Shown in pieces: positions 18,930 to 28,675 of a stretch of 64,000 nucleotides of DNA. Origin of the DNA: an uncultured Mycoplasmatota bacterium. GTDB lineage: Bacteria > Bacillota_I > Bacilli_A > Izemoplasmatales > Izemoplasmataceae. Numbering within the stretch: position 1 is the stretch's first letter; each line of letters begins with the position of its first letter. The position numbers and the translations under genes are program-made. The stretch spans positions 372,001 to 436,000 of the forward strand of contig CAJXVW010000001.1 of assembly GCA_913062645.1 (NCBI GenBank), read 5' to 3'. The notes below the pieces were generated by a model, which was given only the letters and a program-made list of their open reading frames with translations, did not search any database and had not been told where the DNA came from.

Positions 18930-21900
18930 ATGAAACGCATGACCGTCGTCTATCAGACGCATTGGGATCGTGAATGGTATTACAATGTCGATACCTACAT
19001 GATCCGCATGAAACATGTTCTCAAACGCATCATGGAATTACTCGATTGCGACGCGATCGGGTCGTTTGTATTTGACGGCCAGGTACGGGCTCTCGAAGAT
19101 TATCTGGCGATTGCCGAGCCGAAGGAGCGACAAAAGATTCTGTCGTATGTCGAAGATGGCCGTATTGTCATCGGGCCGTGGTACGTTTTGGCGGATGAGT
19201 TTCTGGTCGATGGGGAATCATTGATTCGCAATCTCGAAATCGGGATTCATAAGGCGACATCGTTTGGTGGGTATCAAAAGGTCGGATATTTGCCGGATTC
19301 GTTCGGGCATGTTTCGCAAATGCCGCAGATTCTGAGGGGTTTCCAACTCGAACATGCCATATTGTGGCGAGGTGTGGTGCCCGATGATTTGTTCTTCCAG
19401 TGGCAGGCTCCCAATCAGGACAGCGTGTTCGCCGTCTATTTGAAAGAAGGCTATTATCAACCGATCATCGAGCAAGAACAATACAAGCAACTGTTCGCAT
19501 CGTTTCTTGAGAAAATAACGGCATTCAGCGACGCACCGCATTTGCTCCTGACCAACGGCGGCGATCATCTGATGCCGGCCTTGGCCGATGTTCCAAGTCG
19601 CATCGTCGAACTGTCCGAAACCCACGATCTGTCGATTGACATCGGAACGTACGAGCAATATTTGAACGCAATCGACAAGCGTTCGTACAACCAGACAATC
19701 ACCGGTGAACTGCGCGACAACCGCGGCATCTACGTGCTTCCCAACGTGCTCAGTTCACGGTATGATCTGAAACGCACCAACCGCATCAGTGAAATGCGCT
19801 TGCGTACGCTCGAGGCCCTCGCCGCCAAGAGTCATCTGTTTGACGATTATCCCCAACAACGCCTCCTTGACACGATGTGGGAGACGCTGTTGCTCAATCA
19901 TCCCCACGATTCCATCTGCGGTTGCAGCATCGATGACGTGCACCGTGAAATGGACGTCCGGAGCACCAAGTTGAACCATCAGCTCGATGCCTTGATCAAA
20001 CAGACCTTTGTCGACATGGATGCGTATCGTCTCACCCATAATTATGACACCAACGACACCAGACTGTTCAGTGATGACAGTCGTTTCACCGTAGTCAATC
20101 CGACGCTTCGCAAGGTGCATGGATTGCAGAAGGTGACCGTGTTTCTGGCGGATGGAAATCCGCTCAATGACGGGTTTGTCGTCAGTGACGGTACCATCGA
20201 TTACACGACCGTCATCGTGGCCAAACGGGCGACCCGTCGGTTTGAATCGCCGCTCGACGATGCCCCCCGGTTCCTGCGCGGCCACGAGTATGACATCGTG
20301 TTCCGCGTAAAGAACCTCAATGGTGTGGATGGCAATCCCTATGTCCTCAAGGCAGGACAGCCGATCACCCTGGCAACCGAAGATCAACCGGTGATTGAAA
20401 ATGCAATGATCCGCGTCGCCCTCTGCGGCAATGACTTGACCATAACCGACAAACGAACCGGGCAAGTCTATCCGCACTGCAATGCCTACGTGTCGTCACT
20501 CGATGCGGGTGACGAGTACAATTACTCGCAACCCGCCAACGACACCGTAACCCATGCGGAGTTGGTGTCGGCAACGGCGCATCGAAGCGATACCTATCAG
20601 GAACTTCGTCTTCGTCACCGTCTGTCCGCTCCGACCAGCTTGAACGGCGATCGTTCAGCGGCAATCGAAGAACGCATGGATTCGTACATAGAAACCGTGG
20701 TGTCACTGTACGCCGATCGAGCGGACATTGATGTTGTGGTTGATGTCGACAATCGCAGCAAGGACCACCGCTTGCGGGTACACTTTGATAGCCCCGAGCG
20801 GGTAGTTGCACATTTCAGTGATACCGCATTCGATGTCGTTCGCCGTGATGTTCGCGACGAGGCATACGATGCGCCGAAACAGAAGGAAGTCCCGGTTGTC
20901 GTCGATCCATCGTTGTCGATGATCACCCTGGACAGCGGCATTCGCGTCGATCACGAAGGCATGCACGAGTATCAGGTTCGACATGTCGATGACCATTCGC
21001 GACTGGAAATCACGATGCTGCGCGCTGTTGGTCATCTGTCCCGTGATGATCTGCGAAGCCGCGGTGGGGGAGCGGGTCCGTCGTTTCCGACACCCGACGC
21101 CCAGATGATCGGACAGCATGCGTATCGCTACAAGATTCACGTCGGTGACGTAGATCCATTCGCAAACAATGACACATTCCGTCAACCGTTGCTGATCACC
21201 AAGGGTCATCTCGACAAACGTGGATCCTTGTTGCAAATCGCCAATCCCCATCTCCATGTATCCAGTCTTCGCAAACGTGGGAACGAGTTGGAGCTGCGTG
21301 TCTTCAATCCCGGCGATGATGCACAGACGTTGGCGCTTCAGTCTTCGTATCCGATCGAAACCATGCGCGTTGTCGATTTTCTTGGCGAGCCAATGGATGG
21401 ATCTATCTCAGTCATCGCGCCCCGCACGATCCGTACATTCCGCCTCTTGCTTTCGGCAAAACCCCAGGACAAAACCGATGTGCTGGTTGTCGGTGGCAGC
21501 ATCGGTGGCGTTCAGGCCGCCCTATCGCTGGCACAGGCCGGACGAGACGTGCTCTTGGTGGAAGAAAGCGACTGGCTCGGTGGTCAGCTGACGAGCCAGG
21601 CCGTCCCGCTTGACGAACACCCGTTCATCGAATCTTTCGGCTGCACCAAACGATATCGCGCCTTCCGCGACAAGGCGCGGGATCACTATCGTAACACCCA
21701 TGAGATCAAGGCCGAATATCGTGATTCGCAGACATTCAATCCCGGCAACGCCTGGGTCACCAATCTGGCCTTCGAACCCAAGGTGGCCAAGCTGCTGTTT
21801 GATGACATGGTAGCTCCTTACGAGGGCAACAATCTTGAAATTCGATACCGTCAGAAGGCGATTCGAGCCCGAACAGGGGAGGACAACATCGAAACCGTCA

Positions 21901-23009
21901 CCCTGCAAGATACCGATAGTCTTGCGGAAACCATCATCACGGCCAAGTATTTCATTGACGGCACCGATCTCGGTGATCTGCTTCCGCTTACCGGCACCGA
22001 GTTTGTCACCGGTGCGGAAAGCAAGGACGAGACCAACGAGTTCCATGCCGCAGCCATAGCCGATCCGACCGACTTGCAACCGGTCACGCATGTTGTGGCC
22101 ATGCGTTGGGACGACCAGGCAACGACGACAATCGACAAACCGGCACAATATGAGTATTTTCGACACTACAAGACACCATACTCGGATCAAATGGTGCTGA
22201 GCGAATACGGCCCCGATTCATCCACCAAGCGCGAACGAAAGTTCAACACCTACGACGGTCGCATGGCACTGTGGCGATATCGACGGTATTTCGATCCGAC
22301 GTTGTACAACCATTGCGACAAGCCTGAGAGAACGACCATCAACTGGCCGCAGAACGACTACTTCATGGGCAACATTTTCGATGATGAATGGGACGATCGG
22401 CATCGTCACATGGCGAAAGAACTGACGCGCTCCTTCGTGTATTATCTGCAGACGGAAGTGCCTCGCCACGACGGTGGCCATGGCTATCCGGAGATGCAGA
22501 TCGCGACGAATGAACTCGGCACCACCGATGGCTTCGCGATGATGCCTTACATTCGGGAATCGCGTCGCATCCGCGCTCTGAAAACCGTTGTGGAAGAGGA
22601 TGTCAGCGCACGGGCCAATGCCACCTTGCCGCACGTCGATTACAGTGTGGGTGTTGGCTCCTATCACATCGATCTGCACATCACAACCAAATCGCATCGG
22701 TTCTTTTTCGACAACACCTGGCCGTTTGAGATTCCCCTTGGCGCATTGATTCCGATTCGCGTCAAGAATCTTCTGCCGGCCTGCAAGAACATCGGGACCA
22801 CCCATCTCACCAATGGCTGCTTCCGTCTTCATCCGGTCGAATGGAACGTCGGCGAGGTAGCGGGCTACTTGGTCGATTTCCTGTTGCGTCAGAAGCTGAC
22901 ACCGCAACAACTCTATCAAGACAAGTCCCAGATCAAACGGTTTCAGGAGGAACTTCGCAACAACGGCGTTGAACTGTCCTGGCCCGAAGATAAGGTTAAG
23001 GTGATTTGA
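18930..23009 (+). CDS. GH38 alpha-mannosidase fused to an FAD-dependent oxidoreductase
   Basis: 1359 residues in one uninterrupted frame, starting at the ATG behind AAAGAGG. Residues 1-845 are a complete bacterial GH38 alpha-mannosidase: zinc ligands in QTHWDREW (H11, D13), nucleophile and zinc ligand D123 in YLPDSFGH, and the third zinc ligand in LLLNHPHDSICGCS. Residues 849-1359 are an FAD oxidoreductase of the PF12831 type, starting with the dinucleotide fold DVLVVGGSIGGVQAA and ending VEE(S), followed by DWLGGQLTSQAVPLDEHP. The GH38 C-terminal beta domain ends at TIRTFRLLL directly before it. The usual GH38 stands alone at about 850 residues, so this is a rare bifunctional protein. No signal peptide: cytosolic. 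The FAD part may oxidise a released or bound sugar (inference). Confidence 0.9.
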   Translation: MKRMTVVYQTHWDREWYYNVDTYMIRMKHVLKRIMELLDCDAIGSFVFDGQVRALEDYLAIAEPKERQKILSYVEDGRIVIGPWYVLADEFLVDGESLIRNLEIGIHKATSFGGYQKVGYLPDSFGHVSQMPQILRGFQLEHAILWRGVVPDDLFFQWQAPNQDSVFAVYLKEGYYQPIIEQEQYKQLFASFLEKITAFSDAPHLLLTNGGDHLMPALADVPSRIVELSETHDLSIDIGTYEQYLNAIDKRSYNQTITGELRDNRGIYVLPNVLSSRYDLKRTNRISEMRLRTLEALAAKSHLFDDYPQQRLLDTMWETLLLNHPHDSICGCSIDDVHREMDVRSTKLNHQLDALIKQTFVDMDAYRLTHNYDTNDTRLFSDDSRFTVVNPTLRKVHGLQKVTVFLADGNPLNDGFVVSDGTIDYTTVIVAKRATRRFESPLDDAPRFLRGHEYDIVFRVKNLNGVDGNPYVLKAGQPITLATEDQPVIENAMIRVALCGNDLTITDKRTGQVYPHCNAYVSSLDAGDEYNYSQPANDTVTHAELVSATAHRSDTYQELRLRHRLSAPTSLNGDRSAAIEERMDSYIETVVSLYADRADIDVVVDVDNRSKDHRLRVHFDSPERVVAHFSDTAFDVVRRDVRDEAYDAPKQKEVPVVVDPSLSMITLDSGIRVDHEGMHEYQVRHVDDHSRLEITMLRAVGHLSRDDLRSRGGGAGPSFPTPDAQMIGQHAYRYKIHVGDVDPFANNDTFRQPLLITKGHLDKRGSLLQIANPHLHVSSLRKRGNELELRVFNPGDDAQTLALQSSYPIETMRVVDFLGEPMDGSISVIAPRTIRTFRLLLSAKPQDKTDVLVVGGSIGGVQAALSLAQAGRDVLLVEESDWLGGQLTSQAVPLDEHPFIESFGCTKRYRAFRDKARDHYRNTHEIKAEYRDSQTFNPGNAWVTNLAFEPKVAKLLFDDMVAPYEGNNLEIRYRQKAIRARTGEDNIETVTLQDTDSLAETIITAKYFIDGTDLGDLLPLTGTEFVTGAESKDETNEFHAAAIADPTDLQPVTHVVAMRWDDQATTTIDKPAQYEYFRHYKTPYSDQMVLSEYGPDSSTKRERKFNTYDGRMALWRYRRYFDPTLYNHCDKPERTTINWPQNDYFMGNIFDDEWDDRHRHMAKELTRSFVYYLQTEVPRHDGGHGYPEMQIATNELGTTDGFAMMPYIRESRRIRALKTVVEEDVSARANATLPHVDYSVGVGSYHIDLHITTKSHRFFFDNTWPFEIPLGALIPIRVKNLLPACKNIGTTHLTNGCFRLHPVEWNVGEVAGYLVDFLLRQKLTPQQLYQDKSQIKRFQEELRNNGVELSWPEDKVKVI

Positions 23010-23716
23010 TGAAACGATACACGGAACGGACCATGGACAACCTCGTCATGCGTGGCTACGAACAATACGTTGACGACGCGATGGTGGTGGTGATGTTTCA
23101 CGGATTCACCGGTCACAAGACCGAATCGAGCGGTCTTTTCCGCAAACTGGCCGACGCGTTGGAACAATCCGGCATCTCCAGCCTACGCTATGACTGGTTC
23201 GGTCATGGTGAAAGCGACCTCACATTCGACCAGATCCGTGTTCCGCTACTGGTTCGTCAGGCCAACGAGATACTGGATGAGGCATTCCGCCGGTATCGGC
23301 GCGTCTGTTTGCTGGGCTTCAGCATGGGCGGTGCCATCGCCATGCATGTCGCCAACAACGACATTGATCGGTTGATTCTGATGGCACCGGCGCAAAACAT
23401 GAAACACATCGCCACCGATTTTTTCACCGGTGACGACCAACAAACCCATGACGTGCACGGGTTCGTGCTGCACCGCGAGTTTGCCGAAGGGTTCATCGAT
23501 CTCGATCTCCAGACGCCGATGCAAGACTATCAGCGACCAGTCCTGCTCCTCCAGGGCGAACAAGACATGGCTGTCAGCAAAACCCAAACGGAAGCACTGC
23601 ACGCCGCTTTGCATGACAGCGAGCTGATGGTGCTCGAAGGGGCCGATCACTGTTTCTCCAGTCACGCGTATCACATGGCGCTTGCCGCTCGTATCATCGC
23701 ATTTCTGAATCGCTGA
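23009..23716 (+). CDS. Alpha/beta hydrolase, esterase-like
   Basis: 235 residues, the size of cinnamoyl/feruloyl or acyl esterases. HGFTGHKTES is the oxyanion loop, LGFSMGGAIA holds the nucleophilic serine, GEQDMAV the acid and GADHCFSS the histidine. The ATG at 23009 shares its first base with the stop codon of the GH38 fusion, and AAGGTG lies upstream. It closes this operon and a terminator follows at once. It could remove acetyl or aromatic esters from sugars, which fits the glycan locus. Confidence 0.85.
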   Translation: MKRYTERTMDNLVMRGYEQYVDDAMVVVMFHGFTGHKTESSGLFRKLADALEQSGISSLRYDWFGHGESDLTFDQIRVPLLVRQANEILDEAFRRYRRVCLLGFSMGGAIAMHVANNDIDRLILMAPAQNMKHIATDFFTGDDQQTHDVHGFVLHREFAEGFIDLDLQTPMQDYQRPVLLLQGEQDMAVSKTQTEALHAALHDSELMVLEGADHCFSSHAYHMALAARIIAFLNR

Positions 23717-23721
23717 CAAAC

Positions 23722-23744
23722 AGACGACCGCGAGGTCGTCTTTT
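23722..23744 (+). terminator. Rho-independent terminator after the glycan operon
   Basis: An 8-bp stem AGACGACC / GGTCGTCT with loop GCGA is followed by a short T-run. Confidence 0.85.
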
Positions 23745-23764
23745 ACTTGAAAAAATAGTAAAAG

Positions 23765-23780
23765 TGTTTCACGTGGAACA
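23765..23780. other. parS chromosome-partition site (ParB-binding)
   Basis: TGTTTCACGTGGAACA is the exact reverse complement of TGTTCCACGTGAAACA, the Bacillus subtilis parS consensus, with all 16 bases matching. It lies in a non-coding gap between a terminator and the next promoter. ParB spreads from such sites and loads SMC. parS sites usually cluster near the replication origin, so this part of the genome may be origin-proximal (inference). Confidence 0.85.
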
Positions 23781-23850
23781 TACCAAATCAGAAACGATTT
23801 TAAACTGGTGGTGCAACTTAACGAAAAGTATCTGCAAGTTAATACATTCG

Positions 23851-23879
23851 TTGTGAATTGACTGTCCATGTAGTATAAT
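23851..23879 (+). promoter_or_regulatory. Promoter of the double ABC exporter operon
   Basis: TTGTGA (23851-23856) and a perfect TATAAT (23874-23879) lie 17 bases apart, 33 bases ahead of the ATG at 23912. Confidence 0.65.
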
Positions 23880-23911
23880 GTACCTATCGTAAATATAGCG
23901 AGGTGAATCAC

Positions 23912-26152
23912 ATGCTCAAGTTGCAAAACATCTCCAAGTACTATCACAGCAATGACGTCGTCGCGCTTGGTCTGCGCAAGGTCTCGCTCGAGTTCGCACT
24001 CGGCGAGTTCGTCGCTGTCACCGGTGAGAGCGGCAGCGGGAAAAGCACCCTGCTCAACGTCATCAGCGGGCTCGATACGTACGAAGACGGGGAGATGTAC
24101 GTCAACGGCGAAGAAACGTCCTATTTTTCCGTCGAGGACTGGGAAAGCTATCGCCGTCAATACATTGGTTTCGTATTTCAAAACTACAACATCATCGATT
24201 CGTACAGCGTGCTCGAAAACGTCATGCTGGCGCTCACCATTCAGGGGTATGACAAGGCGACGCGCAAACAGCGCGCCCTGGAACTGATCGATCGCGTCGG
24301 ATTGACAAGTCACGTGCACCACAAGGCATCGAAACTCTCGGGCGGCCAGAAACAACGCGCCGTCATCGCTCGCGCACTCGCCAAGGACTGTCCGATCATC
24401 GTCGCCGACGAGCCGACCGGCAATCTGGACAGCGAATCGGGCGAAAACATCATGCGCCTGCTCAAGGAAATCAGCGAGGACAAATTGGTCATCGTCGTCA
24501 CGCACAACTACGATCAGGTGAAGGATTATGCTACCCGCAAGATCCGTCTGTTCGATGGTGAAGTCGTCGAGGACAAGACGATTCGCAAGCGCAAGGACGT
24601 CGAAACCGGAGTCACTCTGGCCGGGTATCACATGACGCTTCTTACCTTGATCGGCATCGCCTTCCGCAACATGTTCCGAACCCCGCGTCGGACGATTTTC
24701 ACATTGATCGTGGCCATCTTCATCAGTGCCGTGTTCACGTTCGTTTGGGGAGCCTTCAATGAGAGTCTCAACACGTCATATTATGGCGGCATCTATGAGA
24801 ACGTGACCGACCGGAGGATCATCGTCACCAAGTTTGACGAGACCCCGTTCACGCAAGCGGAACTGGATACGCTGGCCGGTCTCGATCGGGTCAACTATCT
24901 ACTGGAACACGACATTCTCAATGAGTCGTATGTCTATGATGCGTATCAATCCTATGGCTATACCAACTACAACTACAATTACGTCAATCCCGCCGCAATG
25001 CTTAGTCCGAGTGATCTCAAGCGTGGACGGTTGCCACAAAGCGAGTTTGAAATCGTCACGATGGATTACGAAGAATACCAGATCGGCGATCGCATTGAAG
25101 TGTTCTTGAGCGATCCCTATCAGTTCCGTGATGGCGCATCCGCAGCCAATGGTGCATCCTACGAGTTTGAAATCGTCGGCATCGCCAAACAGATATCACA
25201 GAGTTCGTGGTATCGGAACCTGTACTTCCACGATGATTTTCTGAACAACGATCGCCTGATCGGCAACGCGTATGTCATCGGCGCCTGGGGAGACGGTTAC
25301 GTCCGCTACAGTTATGAGGCGCAACTGGGGGCTGCCGCTCCGATCCAAATCTACTCGTTCTTCAGTTTCCGTATCGATGACACCGTACCGGATGGAGAAG
25401 TCCAGCTGAGTGAGGATGTACTGGACGAAATGGGTCGCGAGTTCTTCGGCGGAGGTCTGGACGAACAACCGAACTACTATGACAACTTGAGCATATCGGC
25501 ATATGGCCGATCCAATTTCTATACCGTTTCGGCAACCTTCGACAGCGTGGAGATGTTCGATGCTGGCGGCGCCGATGCTTGGGGCATCGCCGCCATCAAT
25601 TCCAATACGTTCAACAGCCTCTATCAAAATGAGGCCTATCAAATCACGCTCTTTGTCGACAACAGTTACGACGCCGAGTTCGTACTGGACGACTTGGAGG
25701 ACCTGGAATTCAATGCCGTGTATCCCGCAGCGATCGGCAATCAGTTCGAAGAAATCACGCGGATGATTCTCACTGTCGTGTACGGGTTCTTGATGATCGG
25801 CATGCTCGTGGTGATCTACTTCATCACCTATGTCGTTCTGAAGAACGTTCAGGATTCGAAAAAGAAGGACTATCTCATTTTCCGGTCGATTGGTGCGAGC
25901 AAGAAAGATCTGTCGCAAGTCACCAACATCGAGTTGGTCATTACGATGGTCTTCGCGTTCCTGATCACCACGGGATTCTTCGTGCTGAATGATTTCGTGT
26001 TGTATTGGATTCCGCAGTTCCTCGGCTACTTCACCATCTTCAGCTATCTGTTCATTCTGGTGCTGCTCTTCGCACTGGCCATTTTGCTGGGCAATCGATT
26101 CAATCGCCGCATCTTCGGTCGATCGGTCATCACGTCCCTCAAACAGGAGTAG
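23912..26152 (+). CDS. MacB-like ABC protein: ATPase fused to FtsX-type permease (first of a pair)
   Basis: 746 residues. Residues 1-225 are a LolD/MacB-class ATPase: Walker A GESGSGKST, signature LSGGQKQR, Walker [14 protein letters not shown] first membrane helix lies near 250-275, a large extracellular domain near 275-610, and three more helices in the last 130 residues, the MacB topology. The ATG at 23912 follows GCGAGGTG; an in-frame GTG three codons earlier overlaps that site. The extracellular domain is rich in Tyr and Asp. Such proteins export peptides or lipids or drive envelope remodelling without transporting anything through the membrane. It probably pairs with the following gene. 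Confidence 0.88.
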   Translation: MLKLQNISKYYHSNDVVALGLRKVSLEFALGEFVAVTGESGSGKSTLLNVISGLDTYEDGEMYVNGEETSYFSVEDWESYRRQYIGFVFQNYNIIDSYSVLENVMLALTIQGYDKATRKQRALELIDRVGLTSHVHHKASKLSGGQKQRAVIARALAKDCPIIVADEPTGNLDSESGENIMRLLKEISEDKLVIVVTHNYDQVKDYATRKIRLFDGEVVEDKTIRKRKDVETGVTLAGYHMTLLTLIGIAFRNMFRTPRRTIFTLIVAIFISAVFTFVWGAFNESLNTSYYGGIYENVTDRRIIVTKFDETPFTQAELDTLAGLDRVNYLLEHDILNESYVYDAYQSYGYTNYNYNYVNPAAMLSPSDLKRGRLPQSEFEIVTMDYEEYQIGDRIEVFLSDPYQFRDGASAANGASYEFEIVGIAKQISQSSWYRNLYFHDDFLNNDRLIGNAYVIGAWGDGYVRYSYEAQLGAAAPIQIYSFFSFRIDDTVPDGEVQLSEDVLDEMGREFFGGGLDEQPNYYDNLSISAYGRSNFYTVSATFDSVEMFDAGGADAWGIAAINSNTFNSLYQNEAYQITLFVDNSYDAEFVLDDLEDLEFNAVYPAAIGNQFEEITRMILTVVYGFLMIGMLVVIYFITYVVLKNVQDSKKKDYLIFRSIGASKKDLSQVTNIELVITMVFAFLITTGFFVLNDFVLYWIPQFLGYFTIFSYLFILVLLFALAILLGNRFNRRIFGRSVITSLKQE

Positions 26153-26161
26153 GTGGACATC

Positions 26162-28591
26162 ATGATAAAACTGACAAGACTCGAGAAGTTCTACAACAAA
26201 AACCGAACCAATGAAATTCATGTCATCAATGACATCTCGTTGAGTCTGCCGAGCGAAGGTCTCGTCGTTCTTCTGGGACCATCCGGCAGTGGCAAGACGA
26301 CCCTGCTCAATGTCTTGGGCGGACTGGACAAAGTGCAGTCCGGATCGATTGATTTCGACGGCACCGACATACCGCGTTACAACTCGTCGGTGTGGGACAA
26401 GATCCGCAACAAGGACATCGGCTACATCTTCCAAAACTACAATCTGCTCAACAACATGACGGTGTATGAAAACATCTCGCTCACGCTCAACATGATCGGC
26501 ATCTACGACAAAGACGAGATCGATCGCCGGATCAACTACATCCTCGAAAACATCGGCATGATCAACTACCGCAAACGCAAGGCGTCGCAACTGTCCGGCG
26601 GACAGCAGCAACGCGTCGCGATTGCACGTGCTCTGGCCAAGAATCCCAAGGTCATCATCGCCGACGAACCGACCGGCAACCTCGACAGCAAGAACACGCA
26701 GGACATCATGAACATCATCAAATCGATCAGCCGCACCAAACTGGTCGTGCTCGTCACCCATGAAGAGAACATCGCCAACTTCTACGGTGACCGCATCATC
26801 CGCCTTCAAGACGGCAAAATCGTTTCGGACGAAGACAACCGTTCCAATGGTACGTTGGATGTCCAACACGATACCGACATCTACCTCGGTGATCTTCGCA
26901 AAGTCATTGACAACTCCGTGGACAATGCCACGATTGCGCTGTACTCCGACGAAGAAACCAAGGACAAACTCGACATCCGGCTGATCGTCAAGAACAAAAC
27001 CCTCTACATCGACGTGCAGTCCGAACAGTATCAGAAGAAGCAACTGCTCGAAACCGACAGTGAAATCAACCTGATTGACGGCAAGTACGAACACATCGAT
27101 CGAGACACGTATCAAACGTTTGATTTCGATCTGGATGAAGTGGCCAATGACAATCTTGCCGATTCCAGCAAGCACAGCGTCATATCCGTCAAAGACAGTT
27201 TGCGCATTGCCTGGAATCGATTCAAACAGACCACCTTCAGCGGTAAAATCCTCTATGTCGCGTTTGCCGGCGTAGCGGCCTTGATCGCCGTTGCCATCGC
27301 CATGCTCAACGGCATTCTCATTCCCCAAACCGAAGATTTTCTGTCCGATGCCAAAGAACTGATCATGTTCGATCGCGGAAACAACACATATGATGAAATC
27401 CTTACCGCCATCGACGATCCGTCGATTGCATATTTACGTTACGTGGACGACATCGTCATCGATGTCGAACTACCGACGTTCTTCCAAAGCTGGTCCAACG
27501 AAACCGACTTGGTACGTAAGGTGGTTCACGCCGATCAGTTGCAGGACAATCGCATCATCAACGGTCGCGAGATTCAACAGTTTGGCGAGTTCGTGATCGA
27601 CAAACGTGTCGCCGATTCGATGACCGCCAGCAGTGAATATCGCTATGTCGGCATCACATCGTACTCCGATTTGTACGAACTCGACTACTCCATCACGATA
27701 ACTACCCCTTTCGGATCCACCGTCATTCCGCTTACGCTGGTCGGCATTGTCGATGACGAGAGCCCGGTCATCTATCTTGACGAAGACCTGATTCTGATGC
27801 ATGAGTTTCAAATGGGCATCTACGAACAGTACGAGGACAGTCTCATCATTGAACTCGGCACGGATCTGGACGCCGATGACGAACTGCTCGTCGGCCACGT
27901 TGCGGAACTCGATCTGCCGACGCTGTCCGCGCTGACCTACACGTTCTCAAACGAAACCTTTGCGGCCGTCGGCAGCTTCACGACCACGCGGGACAATGTA
28001 CCACCGATTCTGATTCGTCGCGACGCCCTCAAGGAGGCCTACTTCGAGGCAACCTATCCGAGTCAGGATTATGAACTCACCGTGTACGCCAACGATGTCA
28101 ACGACGCGTTGGATACGCTCGAGAGCGAACAATTCGATGCCGAAGGGTATTTTCAAACCACCCGGCTGGTCTATCGACAAGACCGCATCGCCGCGTCGAT
28201 CGGCATCGTCACCTTCAATCTCGTGATGCTGGGTGCTTCGGCGCTGAGTTACTTCTTCATTCTGCGATCCAGCTTGCTGGCGCGCATCTATGAAGTCAGC
28301 GTCTACCGCGCGCTCGGCGTGACCAAGTGGGACATCATCAAGATGTTCGTCACGGAGATCGTGATGATCACAACCATCACCAGTCTGATCGGATATCTGT
28401 TCCTGACGACGATTCTCTACCGCATCGAGCTGATGGCCGACGACTTCATGGATCTGATGACCGTGACGCCATTGTCAATCGTCATCGGCGTGGTGATCAT
28501 TTATGTCGTCAACATCGTCGCCGGTCTGATTCCCGTCTTCAACCTGCTCAACCGCACCCCGGCGGAAATTCTCAGCAAATACGACTTCTAA
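26162..28591 (+). CDS. MacB-like ABC protein: ATPase fused to FtsX-type permease (second of a pair)
   Basis: 809 residues. ATPase at 1-225 with Walker [10 protein letters not shown], signature LSGGQQQR and Walker [14 protein letters not shown] cytosolic linker of about 130 residues, rich in charged side chains, separates it from the first membrane helix near 365-385; the extracellular domain and three C-terminal helices follow. The linker is absent from the first protein. The ATG at 26162 lies just after GAGTAGGTGG, 9 bases from the upstream stop. With the preceding gene it probably forms a heterodimer. The substrate is unknown. A strong terminator follows. Confidence 0.87.
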   Translation: MIKLTRLEKFYNKNRTNEIHVINDISLSLPSEGLVVLLGPSGSGKTTLLNVLGGLDKVQSGSIDFDGTDIPRYNSSVWDKIRNKDIGYIFQNYNLLNNMTVYENISLTLNMIGIYDKDEIDRRINYILENIGMINYRKRKASQLSGGQQQRVAIARALAKNPKVIIADEPTGNLDSKNTQDIMNIIKSISRTKLVVLVTHEENIANFYGDRIIRLQDGKIVSDEDNRSNGTLDVQHDTDIYLGDLRKVIDNSVDNATIALYSDEETKDKLDIRLIVKNKTLYIDVQSEQYQKKQLLETDSEINLIDGKYEHIDRDTYQTFDFDLDEVANDNLADSSKHSVISVKDSLRIAWNRFKQTTFSGKILYVAFAGVAALIAVAIAMLNGILIPQTEDFLSDAKELIMFDRGNNTYDEILTAIDDPSIAYLRYVDDIVIDVELPTFFQSWSNETDLVRKVVHADQLQDNRIINGREIQQFGEFVIDKRVADSMTASSEYRYVGITSYSDLYELDYSITITTPFGSTVIPLTLVGIVDDESPVIYLDEDLILMHEFQMGIYEQYEDSLIIELGTDLDADDELLVGHVAELDLPTLSALTYTFSNETFAAVGSFTTTRDNVPPILIRRDALKEAYFEATYPSQDYELTVYANDVNDALDTLESEQFDAEGYFQTTRLVYRQDRIAASIGIVTFNLVMLGASALSYFFILRSSLLARIYEVSVYRALGVTKWDIIKMFVTEIVMITTITSLIGYLFLTTILYRIELMADDFMDLMTVTPLSIVIGVVIIYVVNIVAGLIPVFNLLNRTPAEILSKYDF

Positions 28592-28620
28592 AAAAGCACA
28601 TCAATTTGTGCTTTTTTTTT
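28591..28620 (+). terminator. Rho-independent terminator after the ABC pair
   Basis: AAAAAGCACA and TGTGCTTTTT form the stem around a 6-base loop, with a run of nine or more T. Confidence 0.9.
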
Positions 28621-28647
28621 GATGTCGTGTCCGGGCCTTGTTCGGTG

Positions 28648-28656
28648 TGGTATAAT
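28648..28656 (+). promoter_or_regulatory. Extended -10 promoter of the ATPase-TOPRIM operon
   Basis: TGGTATAAT is a perfect extended -10 element (TGnTATAAT). No good -35 box is seen at the right distance. AGGAGGTGAG follows before the ATG at 28676. Confidence 0.6.
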
Positions 28657-28675
28657 GGAATCAGGAGGTGAGAAC

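Noticed and set aside
25196-27328. 710-codon open frame on the minus strand
   Set aside because: It lies opposite two clear ABC genes, has no recognisable motif, is rich in Asp/Val/Arg as expected from reading GC-biased codons backwards, and has no ribosome site.
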